Positions 45,174 through 57,207 are shown, counted from the stretch's first letter. The stretch is 64,000 nucleotides of DNA from Palaemon carinicauda (GCF_036898095.1 NC_090761.1:42079671-42143670); one strand, 5' to 3'. Notes: generated from the letters alone by a model not told the origin. Program-made: numbers and translations.

Positions 45174-45985
45174 GACAAATTTGGAAACAATTTGTATTTT
45201 TCACTAACTAATACAAACCTGTAGTTGTTTACATAGGATATATCTTTTGGCAAAGCTGATAGGTAGCCAATAAACTGAAAGAAAATGCACAGTGGCAACC
45301 CTAATTTCCCACTGTTGTAGGTTGGTAGGGAGTGGCTGGGGGTTACCCCCAGCCATCTATCTCTACTTAACTGACTCCCAGAGGAAATCAGGCGAGGAGG
45401 AACTTCGGGAAGCAATCCAAGGGTGCAGGAAGAAGCAGCTCGAGCTCTTTTCCCTGCAGAACTAGACCCCGGTGGAGAAAGATCTCGCTTGGCTTTCTTC
45501 TTCCTGTGCTGCCCGAACTTCTCCCGCCGAGAGGCAGGCCACTCCCAACATGCTCCTCCAGCAGGCTGGATACAGCAGATGGGTCTGTGTCCACTGAGGA
45601 CATGAAGGTGCCACAAGGGCGACTTTCACGACTAGGACAGGTTTGCATGGGAGCGTCGGAAGGAGGAGCACACACACACCTGAAAAGAGAAAGAAAATGC
45701 ATTAAGCAATTGTTATACATCTAAGGCTAAGCCTTGGGAAGAGGTGGAGAGCGGACACATCCGATTTCAACCAGCCCAAAGAAAAAAGCGAGTTAGCGAG
45801 GCAGGTCTGCGAGCACCGAGCTGAGTAGAGATAAGTGGCTGGGGTACCCCCCAGCCACCCCCTACCAACCCACAACAGTGGGAAGGTAGGGTTGCCACTT
45901 CGATTTTTCTTTCAGTCTATTGGCTACCTTCCAGCTTCACTGAAAGATATATCCTATGTAAACAACAAGAGGTTTGTTAGTATGG
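45174..45985 (-). mobile_element. Mini-DIRS: ~0.8-kb non-autonomous DIRS with both ITRs
   Basis: Inverted repeats 45208-45372 (tacaaacctgtagttgttta, cataggatatat, tggctgggggttacccccag) and 45828-45985 (ggctggggtaccccccagcc, tatatcctatgtaaacaaca) enclose only the N-terminal part of a gag gene (45388-45720). RT, RNase H and recombinase are absent. It starts within a few bases of the right end of copy 2. Confidence 0.82.
45388..45720 (-). pseudogene. gag N-terminal fragment in the mini-DIRS
   Basis: The - strand reads MQTCPSRESRPCGTFMSSVD then TDPS and, after a frame change, CWEWPASRREKFGQHRKKKA. The order and spacing match the gag N-terminus of copy 1 at 32470-32781 (CGTFMSF, TDPYS, CREWPASQWERF, poly-Lys). 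It shows that the mini element belongs to the same broad DIRS lineage. Confidence 0.8.
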
Positions 45986-48900
45986 ACATTTAGTCAACGC
46001 AAATGCCCTAACCTGAAAGATCCTAACCATGAAACCCTTTGTGAGAGAAACCTCTTAAGCTATTCTCTCCCTTATCTGACTTTGTTTCCTAAATCATCCC
46101 GTTCTTTTGTTTCATCATTTATCATGGAAGTGCTGTAATATTGTCATTAAGATTGCTTCTACCCCCTACAGAGGACAAATTATCAACCGTTCCTAAAACT
46201 ACACTAGCTGTTCTAGCAGAAAAACCTAGGCCTATCTGCACTGAAGGAATTAATACTAAAACACTTTTTTCCCCTCCAATCCTTACAATCCTTGTTACAT
46301 AAGTCCACATAACCATATACTGTACTCTTTCATCTCCTTCTTCGTAAATTACTATCCTTACTCATCAAACATATCTCATAAACAGCATGCTTTGTCTCTA
46401 CAAAATACACACTGTGTGTAGATAAAAAATTATTCTCTCAAAATTTTCTAATCTTGCATAAGGAGTAAATCAGTGCTCTAACAAACTTAGAAGCATACCT
46501 AAATGCTTAAAACTATTGCTATTACAAACCACTCAATACTCTACAAAAATGGAAACAATAGAAGAACTGCTTGAGGTGCATTTACTCCTGAAGGGTAACC
46601 AGTTGGAAATGGAAGACAAAAACAGGGGAAATATCGCACTCAAGAGAAGCCACCTGCTTAGGCAGCCACCAAGCGTGGTTGGGACCACTAAACAGGACAG
46701 TAATTGTACCAATAGTGGGAGCTTTGGAAATTTCTACATCTATATTCAAGGGTCAAGGCTGTCACCTCCAGTTGGAGGGCAACAATGAACTTGGGTAACA
46801 TTTGTTAAAATAAAGATATTTCATACTTATAAAATCCATTCTTCCAGCACTACAAGACCCAAATGTTCACTCTATTTTTCCTCATTATTCTCTTCTGCAT
46901 TAAATACTTGAAACTCCTCGGCCCCTTTTATTTTGTAACCATTTGTGATAAAAACAATACACAGTTTTTATTATACCTTTATTAATGAAAATATTTTCAT
47001 ACTTGGTAAGACAATGACTTAGCACCTCAATGTAAAGGCACAAATTACATATTTGGCATGCTTTATATACAAAGTGCATCCATTTCCTAGTATGCATTTC
47101 TACAAATTATGTACATTACCTTTCACTGGAATTGAATAATCAGCTAATTATTTTGTTAAAATGTCTATCTATAAGTTTCTAAAAGCTGTTTCCAAAATTC
47201 TAAAATTCAAGATTTCCATTTCTAAAGACAATTTTCTTTTTCTGAAGTTTCTAATCACCTTGATTACTCAATATATATCCACATTTCCAGTATACTTCTT
47301 ACCTACCTTTCTGAACTATTATCAGGGAAGCAAACTTTAGTACGAGACAGTTAACAGAGGTTGCGGACCACATACCAAGCAAGTTTCTATTCAATTCCTC
47401 TAATTTACCTATTTGCTGAGTAGAAAGCATTTTATGAAGTCTGGATGATTAAAATGGCCACTTAACTCAGTGCTAGAAATGTCAACTCTACCGTCTCATT
47501 CCTATGACTGCTATTTGGTCGATATAATACCAGCCCATTGTGGCAATTTACAAAAATAACATTTTATATTTTGAGTAATGGTAGGCATGTACAGATGCTT
47601 TAGTTTACTGTCTTATTACAAAATTGTTTTCATGTCAAACTAATCATGTATAATAAAAAATAAGATTACTATACTATTATACTATAATTTGGATACAAAA
47701 ATACAAAAACTCATGTCCATAAACCTGAAAAACTTCAAAAAGTCGAACTAAAGCACAATTTAGTCTAAAAACATTCTGCACTACTGTAAGGTTATATACA
47801 CAATTTTCTTGGCTTAATAATAATGACTACATTTTACTATACATAAATAAAAAAATTAGAGTACCACTTACGTGGTTACTACTTTATACTGTACCTAGCT
47901 TGTTCATGGTTTATACAATAATAACCAAAATAGACCACTGTTCATCAGAAATGAAGTGTTAACTTTATACTGGGCTTGTAGTGTATATGCAGATTAAAGA
48001 AAAACATGATGAAAAATGTGCATATAATTTTTTTTCTGCTAGCAACCAATGATGCTGCAACTCTTCAATTCAGATACACAAACTTTTAACCAAAAGAACA
48101 AATGGGCAAAAATGTTTACAGAAATACTGGAAATTAAAATTTATACTTAGAAAAACCTCTAAAATTATTTGCATTTCTCTCTCTTAATTAAAGCATTACA
48201 GCAAATTCATGGTGTAACCTGATCACACTTTTCTTACCAATATTACTACTGTACATAGAAAAGCATTCACTAAAGAGCTACTGCCATTTCTTTCTAGGGG
48301 TCTACATTGCAATTGTAATTTGTACAATTTCATTGAGCTTTCATTAGGTAGGAAAAGGTAAAATTCTTTCATTGGTTTCTAGAGGTGTTTCAGTCATATT
48401 GTTGAAAATATGCTGGAAAATTATTGAATAATTTAATGTAAAGTCTAACAATCACAGTTAGATGTACTGCCTGTATTATGCCTTACATGGCATGTGCAGC
48501 ATCCTTTTAGCCACCAACTCCATTGCTTTTTGCATTTTACTATCCGCTGATTAGCCTAAGCTTCTTTCTTCTATACTTTTCTATTTTGTTATTTAGTTTA
48601 AGTTTCAGCTTTCATTTCAAATCAATTTCTATGGGAATTCTAATGAAAGCCTTGCAAATGCAATGCTGTTGTCTTGTTCAACTACTTTATTAACGAAAAT
48701 AATCAGGCCATAGGTAGTGCTTTGTGAACGTGTTACTAGGCAGTCTGCTTAAATTTTGTTATACAAGAAGATTATTTTAAAATTCTTTTTTAAAGAGCTG
48801 GAAGCACACATTAAATCTTAGGATGATAACTAAATGGACATTCATTGGATAAAAAATTGGATTCTGAGTGGAAATTTAATTTGGGTGACTGCTATTCCCA

Positions 48901-50540
48901 AGATTAAAATGAGAGCCAGCAAAATATTGTCATAATTACTCATGAAAATTCCTGTGATAATATGATATGAGTACTGTATAAATGACATATGCTCTGTTGA
49001 TGGTACGAATGTTAACAGCAAAGCTAAAGGTGAAGTGTAAGTTCTCAGCTAATTTAGACGCATTAAAATTTTCAATTTTAATTTTACAATGAGTTGAATA
49101 ACTACTGAAAATAAAGCAAGTAGAGTTCTAAAGCTTTTCATGTTACACTATTAAAACTAAATAAGTAAAATATTGAAAAGAACTGAACCAAGATGTGTAA
49201 CTCCATTTATGCAAGTTGCTAGACTGTTCAACAAGTTACGATAACTTACAATTAAGACATGAAAAACCATGATTATGATTCTATTTAAGCTGAGTAGTGT
49301 ATCATTTCAGGAACTGAATTATGGACAAGGACACATTGTGTGTATATATAGGACACTTACATTTCAGTACTCAGCACTATTTCAAAGTCTCAAAGTTACA
49401 AACATGTCTTGCTCTGAGGGTTTCAAGAGACTGGTGTGTACCTGTAATATAGTTGCCATACACTTTACAAAAGCTTGTAAGGGATGTACTTCTAGCTCCC
49501 AGCTGCATTTTTCTTTTTTACTCTTATCAAAATAGCTGTCTGACTTTTTTCATTTTGTCTTTCGATATTTCCTATCCTAACTGAGAAAAAAAAATTGAAA
49601 GTAATATGTTAATACATAGCCTCACAATAAAGCAATAATGATAGGTACCACATTTCACATACCACATAGTTGCCAAATAATCCAAAAAAAATCACAAGTG
49701 AGCAGTCTAGCAATCCACTATATCAATAACATTGCAAAAAGTTTCAAGACAAGAAACAAAAAACAATTTTCATAACTTACCAAGAAATACTGTAAGTGAC
49801 TGTAAACCACAGGTTATGAGAACAGATCTACCTATAAATGAAAATTCTTCAAAAATACAATGCTGCAACATTTGACCAGGTCACTTTGAATCTAGTTAGT
49901 TATATCAGTTATGATGATCCATTAACAAACAAGTACAACAATATTCTTTGTCACATAAGAAAATGGATCAAGACAGAAAAAAATAACAATTACCAGACAT
50001 TTTCCAAAAGTTTCAGCAACAGTGACTGATTATAAATGAAAGTTTTAATGTATTTTCATGTGTTAATGTATTGTCAAATTTAAGCTTAGTTTCAATGCAT
50101 AGTAACAAACCAGCGTTTCAAATGTAAATTATTCGAAGTTATGATTTTGTTTGTTATCTTTGCAGAATGATCCATTAAAACTTACGGTAAAAAGCTTCAA
50201 TAAAAAAAAAAAATAATGGATGACCTCTCAGTAACTGATATTCTTTTGCTGATAAGAGGGAGAATTTAATGCTTTTATCACCCAAAATCCTACTGAAAAC
50301 AAGAAAAGGAAAGAAGGATGAGTATGGCCTCATCCTAATCCCCATAAACTACTCTAAAAATATCAACTTTGAGGAAAACTACATTAGAGTTTAAAGTCAA
50401 CAGATTATTTCATTTACCAAATATCATTTCTATAAATAGAAAAAATTGGACAGTATCTAGTTATGATGGATTTAGATTATGATTACTGTAATACTGCATA
50501 TAACAAAGCAAACCAACTTGTTCAATGGAATAACAATTAT
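45986..50540. other. 4.5 kb AT-rich DNA, no gene seen
   Basis: No open frame with recognisable content. A 90-codon + frame at 46516-46788 has no known motif, no splice context that I can defend and an unremarkable start. The stretch may be intron or intergenic. Confidence 0.5.
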
Positions 50541-50580
50541 AAAAATGTTATTTTCATTAGTAAAATAAATTTTTTAATAT

Positions 50581-50744
50581 ACTTACCCGATAATCATGTA
50601 GCTGTCAACTCCGTTGCCCGACAGAATTCTATGGAGGGATACGCCAGCTATCACAATACTAGAAGGGGGTGTACTTACCAGCGCCACCTGTGGCCAGGTA
50701 CTCAAGTACTTCTTGTTGACACCTCCTCAATTATTCCTCGGTCC
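50581..50744 (+). repeat. Left inverted terminal repeat of DIRS copy 3
   Basis: Pairs with 57033-57194 almost without mismatch. The element extends outwards through a TA-rich end to about 50541. Confidence 0.94.
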
Positions 50745-50786
50745 CACTGGTTCTCTATGGGGAGGAAGGGAGGGTCAATTAAATCA

Positions 50787-50875
50787 TGATTATCGGGTAA
50801 GTATATTCAAAAATTTATTTTACTAATGAAAATAACATTTTTCAATATTAAACTTACCCGATAATCATGTAGCTG
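50787..50875 (+). repeat. ICR of DIRS copy 3
   Basis: gggtaagtatattcaaaaat then ttattttactaatgaaaa complements the left end (50541-50588). tttttcaatattaaacttac then ccgataatcatgtagctg complements the right end (57167-57207). Confidence 0.92.
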
Positions 50876-51260
50876 ATTCACACCCAGGGGGGTGGGTGAA
50901 AACCAGTGTACAAGATTAAAGGATAGCTAAGTATCCCATATTTCATATAACAGTTATCTCAAATAACAATGAAATAATAAGTACCTGGTAAGGAAGTCGA
51001 ATTGAACCGTTACTCTGTCTCTTTTTTAAGTTCGTCTTCCTTACTGAGCGCAGCGTTCCTCTTGGAGGCTGAATCAACCCAAAGGTGCTAAAGTATACAG
51101 GGCTGCAACCCATACTAAAGGACCTCATCACAACCTTTAACCTCGGCGCTTCTCAAGAAAGAATTGACCACCCGCCAAATCAACAAGGATGTGGAAGGCT
51201 TCTTAGCCGACCGAACAACCCATAAAAAGTATTCAAGAGAAAGGTTAAAAAGTTATGGAA

Positions 51261-52397
51261 TTATGGGAATGTAGTGGCTGAGCCCTCGCCTACTACTGCA
51301 TTCGTTGCTACGAATGGACCCAGGGTGTAGCAGTACTCGTAAAGAGACTGGACATCTTTGAGATAGAATGATGCGAACACTGACTTGCTTCTCCAATAGG
51401 TTGCATCCATAACACTCTGCAGAGAACGGTTTTGTTTGAAGGCCACTGAAGTAGCCACAGCTCTCACTTCATGTGTCCTTACCTTCAGCAAAGCAAGGTC
51501 TTCTTCCTTCAGATGAGAATTTGCTTCTCTAATCAGAAGCCTGATGTAGAAAGAAACTGAGTTCTTAGACATTGGTAGAGAAGGCTTCTTGATAGCACAC
51601 CATAAGGCTTCTGATTGTCCTCGTAATGGTTTTGACCTTCTTAGATAGTACTTAAGAGCTCTAACAGGGCAAAGTACTCTCTCTAGTTCGTTCCCCACCA
51701 TGTTGGACAGGCTTGGGATCTCGAACGACTTAGGGTAAGGACGGGAAGGAAGCTCGTTTTAGCCAAAAAAACCGAGCCGCAAGGAACATGTAGCCGTTTC
51801 AGATGTGAAACCTATGTTCCTGCTGAAGGCGTGGATCTCACTTACTCTTTTACCTGTTGCTAAGCACACGAGGAAAAGAGTTTCTAATGTGAGGTCCTTA
51901 AAAGAGGCTGATTGGAACGGTTCAAATCCTGATGACATTAGGAACCTTAGGACCACGTCTAGATTCCAGCCTGGAGTGGACAACCGACGTTCCTTTGAGG
52001 TCTCAAAAGACCTAAGGAGGTCCTGTAGATCTTTGTTGGAGGAAAGATCCAAGCCTCTGTGGCGGAAAACCGCTGCCAACATACTTCTGTAACCCTTGAT
52101 CGTAGGAGCTGATAGGGATTTTACGTTCCTTAGATGTAACAGGAAGTCAGCAATCTGGGTTACAGTGGTACTGGTTGAGGAAAACTGCATTGGCCTTGCA
52201 CCAGTTTCGGAAGACTTCCCATTAAGACTGATAGACTCTGAGAGTGGATGTCGTCCTTGCTCTGGCAATCGTTCTGGCTGCCTCCTTCGAAAAGCCTCTA
52301 GTTCTTGAGAGACTTTCGATAGTCTGAAGGCAGTCAGACGAAGAGCGTGGAGGTTTGGGTGTACCTTCTTTACGTGAGGTTGACGCAGAAGGTCCAC
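51261..52397 (-). pseudogene. DIRS copy 3 tyrosine recombinase, one frameshift
   Basis: The first part (52397-51759) has the core-binding region with ITQIADFLLHLRN-type sequence, PTIKGYRSMLAAVF, and the catalytic box I ETLFLVCLATGKRVSEIHAF (Arg). Near 51745 the frame changes. The second part (51701-51261) gives VLCPVRALKYYLRRS, VRTHEVRAVATSVAF (His-x-x-Arg), MDATYWRSKSVFASFYLKDV (Trp and nucleophile Tyr) and YTLGPFVATNAVV. All five catalytic positions survive; a single indel separates box I from box II. Apart from that indel the protein looks intact, in keeping with the fresh ITRs. Confidence 0.92.
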
Positions 52398-52466
52398 TCT
52401 AGGAGGAAGAGTCCTGGGAACGTCGACCAGCCATTGTAGTACCTCGGTGAACCCTTCTCTCGCGGG

Positions 52467-53644
52467 TCAGAGGGGAGCAACCAACGTCAACCGTGTCCCT
52501 TTGTGAGAGGCGAACTTCTGAAGTACCCTGTTGACAATCTTGAACGGCGGGAATGCATACAGGTTGAGATGGGACCAATCCAGCAGAAAGGCATCCACGC
52601 GAACTGCTGCTGGGTCTGGAATCGGAGAACAATACAAGAGGAGCTTCTTGGTCATCGAGGTAGCGAATAGAACTATGGTTGGCTGACCCCACAGGGCCCA
52701 AAGTCTGCTGCAAACATTCTTGTGAAGGGTCCACTCTGTGGGGAAGGCCTGACCCTTACGGCTGAGGCGATCTGCCATGACATTCATATCGCCCTGAATG
52801 AGCCTCGTTACCAGCGTGAGCTTTCGATCTTTGACCAAATGAGGAGGTCCCTTGCGAACTTGAACAACTTCCTCGAATGAGTCCCTCTCTGCTTGGAGAT
52901 GTAAGCCAAGGCTGTGGTGTAGTCGGAGTTCACCTCCACCACCTTGTTAAGCTGGAGGGACTTGAAGTTTATCAAGGCCAGATGAACTGCCAACAACTCC
53001 TTGCAATAGATGTGAAGTGTCCTTTGCTCCTGATTCCATGTTCCCGAGCATTCCTGTCCGTCCAGTGTCGCACCCCAGCCCGTGTCCGATGCGTCCGAGA
53101 AGAGACGGTGGTCGGGGGTCTGAACAGCCAAAGGTAGACCTTCCTTGAGAAGAATGCTGTTCTTCCACCACGTTAGAGTAGACCTCATCTCTTCGGAAAC
53201 AGGAACTGAGCCCGTCTCTAGCGTCATGTCCTTTATCCAGTGAGCAGCTAGATGATACTGAAGGGGGCGGAGGAGGAGTCTCCCTAACTCGATGAACAGG
53301 GCCAGCGATGAAAGAGTCCCTGTTAGACTCATCCCCTGCCTGACTAAGCATCGGTTCCTTCTCAGCATGCTCTGGATGCATTCTAGGGCTTGGAAGATCC
53401 TTGGGGCCGACGGACTAGTCCGAAAAGCTCGACTCTGAAGATCCATACCCAAGGAAACAATGGTCTGGGATGGAACGAGCTGAGACTCCTCAAAATTGAC
53501 CAGGAGGCCCAGTTCCTTGGTCAGATCCATAGTCCATTTGAAAATCTCCAGACAGCGACGACTTGTGGGAGCTCTTAAAAGCCAGTCGTCTGACGGAGCC
53601 GGACACAAGATCATGATACTGCTGCACAGTCTGTAAACTGTCAA
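52467..53644 (-). pseudogene. DIRS copy 3 RT thumb and RNase H, 5'-truncated
   Basis: The frame 53644-52808 starts just before SDDWLLRAPTSRRCLEIFKW, the remains of the Y-x-D-D loop, and continues with LGLLVNFEESQLVPSQTIVS, the thumb, and RNase H: LFSDASDTGWGATLDGQECS (Asp), IYCKELLAVHLALINF (Glu), VVEVNSDYTTALAYISKQRG (Asp). An overlapping frame (52838-52467) follows with VMADRLSRKGQAFPTEWTLH and a linker to the recombinase. RT fingers and motif A are absent; unrelated sequence (53645 onwards) joins directly, indicating an internal deletion. Confidence 0.87.
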
Positions 53645-54194
53645 TCATGGGCAAGCGAGGAAGTACAGTGACAACCCGAATCTGTCTAGACTATCTGGGT
53701 CGTACAGACAACTCCTTAACGGGTTGCTGAGGTTGCCGCACTGCGTCACAACAAGTCCCTTCTGTTGGTTGTTGAACGTCTTCCCCGTGACACATTGACT
53801 CCGTAAACAAAAAAATCCTCTAACAAGGACTAAGCTTGGACTGCATGTCATGCAACACAGCTCAAGGTCTATGGGAGCAGGTGTGGTAACAGACGGGATT
53901 AGCGGCTGAAGTGGAACCATTACCTTCCCTGTAAGCATGTTATGCTTAAATAAAAGTCCATAAGAGGTTATGCAGCTAAAGGCTCCCTCCAAATGACAGA
54001 GTCCTCAAGGGAATATCAGAAGGAGGGAGAAAAGAACTTTCTCATCTACAGGGACCTTATCCTAGAAAAGCTAAGTTCTCTGAGTGAGGGTTCACTGGTG
54101 CAAAAGCAGCAGACTAGAAGGCAACGTTATGAAACTGCTTGACAGTCTAGTGAGTTGGCAACAACCCAAGATATGTTGAGAAGCATGCGGTAAG

Positions 54195-54375
54195 GTATGC
54201 AGAGCATGATGAATGCAGAGTATGCTGTATGCAGAGCATGCTGTATGTAGAGCATGTTGTGAATGCAGAGCATGCTGTATGCAGAGCATGTTGTAAGCAG
54301 AGCATGCTGAATGCAGAGCATGCTGAATGCTGAGCATGTAGTAAGCAGAGCCTGCTGTAAGCAGAGCCTGCTGTA
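54195..54375 (-). repeat. 16-bp minisatellite (~11 copies)
   Basis: The unit gcagagcatgctgtat recurs with single-base variants and two length variants. Sixteen is not a multiple of three, so all three frames are used in turn; on the - strand this gives a 16-residue super-repeat rich in His, Ala, Leu and Cys. Confidence 0.92.
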
Positions 54376-54910
54376 AGGAAAGCAGAGCGTGTGCATGGCG
54401 TTTAACATTCTTAGAAATTCCATGACCAGTGCTAGAGTGCTTTATGCATGCTTGCATGGGGTTTAAAAATCAACATAATGTTTACCTTACATTCATAACT
54501 CATGATTCATATTTTTGCCATGGTTTGAAAATGGAGGTAAGGTATGCTGAACAGCAGAGTCAGAACGAGCTGGAACAACAACAGTGGAAGGTGCAGAAAG
54601 TTCCTGTTCCTGTGGTAAGAGTGGAGCGTGAAGAGACCGAGGTTGCGCAGAACAAGGTAAAGTTCCCGCAAGCAGAGGTGTCTGAGGCGCAGGAACAGGG
54701 TGCACGGGTTGAGCTCGGTGCAGCAGCTGAGGAGACTGACTCACAGGTGGAAGAGGTTGTACCTCCACCGAGAGTTGCACCACCGGTGGAGCAGCCAGGG
54801 GAGGAGGAGGAAGAGTGGAGTAATCCTCCTGATCCCAAACCGAAGGTTGCCTTAAAGAAGGCTGAGGCTGAACAACACTGGGAACAGCGAACACAGAAAG
54901 AGGTTCAACA

Positions 54911-55500
54911 TCGTACGCCTGGCAGAAGGTGCTGCGACTGGGTGCAGCGAGTGCAGGCGGGTTGAGCACAGGCTGAACGGGTGCAGGTGGAGGTGCAACA
55001 CTCTCAGCCCGACACTCACGCAACAGGTCCGAAAGCTGTGCTTGCATGGACTGTAGTAGAGTCCACAACATCGTACGCCTGGCAGATGGTGCTGCGACTG
55101 GGTGCAGCGAGTGCAGGCGGGTTGAGCACAGGCTGAAAGGGTGCAGGTGGAGGTGCAACACTCTCAGCCCGATACTCACGCAACAGGTCCGAAAGCTGTG
55201 CTTGCATGGACTGTAGTAGAGTCCACAACATCGTACGCCTGGCAGATGGTGCTGCGACTGGGTGCAGCGAGTGCAGGCGGGTGCAGCACAGGCTGAACGG
55301 GTGCAGCCGGTTGGTGCACCACCGGTGCAGGCTGAACGGGTGCAGGCGGTTGGTGCACCACCGGTGCAGGAGGAGGAGGAGGTGCAACACTCTCAGTACG
55401 ACACTCACGCATCAGGTCCGAAAGCTGTGCTGCATGGACTGTAGAAGAGTCCACAACATCGTACGCCTGGCAGGTGGTACTGCAATCAGGCGGAGCAAGC
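54911..55500 (-). repeat. 160-bp tandem repeat, 3.5 copies
   Basis: The landmark tcgtacgcctggcag starts at 54911, 55071, 55231 and 55459. The first two intervals are exactly 160 bp and nearly identical in sequence. The third unit is lengthened to 228 bp by an internal repeat of 'ggttggtgcaccaccggtgc'. As 160 leaves remainder one on division by three, each added copy shifts the gag frame. Confidence 0.93.
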
Positions 55501-57032
55501 ATAGGCGGGGGGGAGTGTAGGCGCACTCTCAGCCCGACAAACTGATGACTGAGGAGAGTCAGAGCTAACCCAATGACTGCATCCGGGTTGTTGAACTTTA
55601 CTTCGTACGTCTGGCATAGGTCTGGACTTTACGTTTAAGAGGTCTAGAGACCTGAGACCAGCGTTACTCTGCCTTTATTTTCTCCTCTAAATCTCTTCTG
55701 CAGACGAGCAAAATAAGGGCTCAATCGTCTGCGGGTGGGAGTGACGGTCTCGGTAAGACACGCCCACAACCACCGAGGATACTTCTGTGCGCCGATCAAG
55801 GCCTGCCGAACCCTTTTGCCCTTCGACATTGCTTCTCCCCTGGGCTTGGGAGCTTGCAAGAGGTCCCGGACTGGGAGGACGACTGGCGCGCACAAAAGTA
55901 CCCTCACGCATAACACTGACATCAATCACTTATCACTTTGATTTCTGTTTGCACTTATTTCACTGAACTCGAAACTTTAAGTGGTTTGTACCTGAAACAC
56001 GCAATTCTATCCTTCTCAAAAGTTAGTAATTGCGAAAACAGAATTACAATGTAACAGAAAAATCTAATGAAAGAAAATTCAGTGGCTGGAAAGAGACTAA
56101 ACACTAGATCACTCTAGAAACGTTTAGTTTCTTCCACTAAAGAGACTAGGGATAAGAGCAAAACGATAACGACGTTACTCGTACGCCTGGCAGGCTTGAG
56201 GGAAACGTTTATCCTCTTTCTCCCTCCGTCTCTATCTCTCTCTCTCCCTCTCTTGACTTAGAACCTGAGAGAAGAGCCCAATCATATATATCGTTAAAAC
56301 ATATTATTGTTAAAGGAAAAAACAAATATTTCCCAAAAAGAAAAGTTCCTTATTAGGATCAAAACCATTAAGTTAAGAAAGAATGAACAAAACGCTAGAC
56401 ACGGTTACTCTTACTGCAATGTGAAACCGTGAACATTCTTTCTCTATCGTAACGATAGAGTGCAAGTTGAAACGTTCTGAACGTCAACAACTGCCGAGAC
56501 AAACAAAACGTTAGTTCAACTTTGAAAAAGTACGAGACTATCAAAGAAATTCTTTCAAAGACCTTAAAATAGCATAATATGTTAACAGGTAAAACCGAAA
56601 TGACGGGCTCACGATAATTAACTTCGGTACCAAGAAAAGACCGCCTACTATTAGGAAGGTCGAATATAAACAAATATAAAAATTAATTTTAATAAGTTTA
56701 TAATAAAAGGAAGTTAATCGAAGAGGCCTATAAGAGGCGGAGAGATATAAAATAAATCTATAACTTTTGTTAAGCAAAATTAAGAAAGAGAGTCTATACT
56801 CTCTTAGACACCAACACTTCCGTCTAAGGGAAGGGTCGGCCATTGAAAGGTGAACGAGAGTTCATACTCTCTTCGTCACCAAAATTAATCAAATTAATTC
56901 CAAAAGCTAACTAAGCTAAAATAGAAGTTTCCAGTAAAGCGACAGCCGAAATCAAAGAGAAATACTTCACCAAAGTCGTGAAAATACTCCAAGAACATAA
57001 GCGTATCCCAGAACGTCTTGTCAGAAGCACGA

Positions 57033-57194
57033 CAGAGGAATAATTGAGGAGGTGTCAACAAGAAGTACTTGAGTACCTGGCCACAGGTGGCGCTGGTAAG
57101 TACACCCCCTTCTAGTATTGTGATAGCTGGCGTATCCCTCCATAGAATTCTGTCGGGCAACGGAGTTGACAGCTACATGATTATCGGGTAAGTT
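57033..57194 (-). repeat. Right inverted terminal repeat of DIRS copy 3
   Basis: The reverse complement of 50581-50744, followed by a short end (aagtttaatattgaaaaa) that is mirrored in the ICR. Confidence 0.94.
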
Positions 57195-57207
57195 TAATAT
57201 TGAAAAA

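Larger units (their letters stand above)
53645..56880 (-). pseudogene. DIRS copy 3 gag region with repeat arrays
   Basis: The gag coding capacity is broken into short frames. The most protein-like are Pro/Ala/Val-rich (54493-55179 and 55176-55526), with PSRSTICQAYDV and DLLRECRAESVAPPPAP repeated in different frames, and a basic piece at 55644-55925 with RLSPYFARLQKRFRG. Two tandem arrays (54195-54375 and 54911-55500) disrupt it. Confidence 0.65.
50541..57207 (-). mobile_element. DIRS-type retrotransposon, copy 3, second lineage
   Basis: A 6.7-kb element on the - strand: gag region (56880-53645), truncated RT plus RNase H (53644-52467), tyrosine recombinase (52397-51261). ITRs at 50581-50744 and 57033-57194 (cttacccgataatcatgtag, ctgtcaactccgttgcccga, cagaattctatggagggata) are nearly perfect, so this copy is younger than copies 1 and 2. 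An ICR is at 50787-50875. The ITRs share nothing with those of the other lineage. RT motifs upstream of the catalytic Asp pair are missing and the recombinase is frameshifted, so it is non-autonomous. Confidence 0.92.

Noticed and set aside
46516..46788. 90-codon + frame as a small gene
   Set aside because: No domain, signal, splice or expression clue. Its composition is compatible with chance in this region.
54429..54965. 178-codon + strand frame rich in Glu/Val/Gln
   Set aside because: It is antisense to the Pro/Ala-rich gag frame of DIRS copy 3 and runs across its repeats. The - strand has the family motifs.
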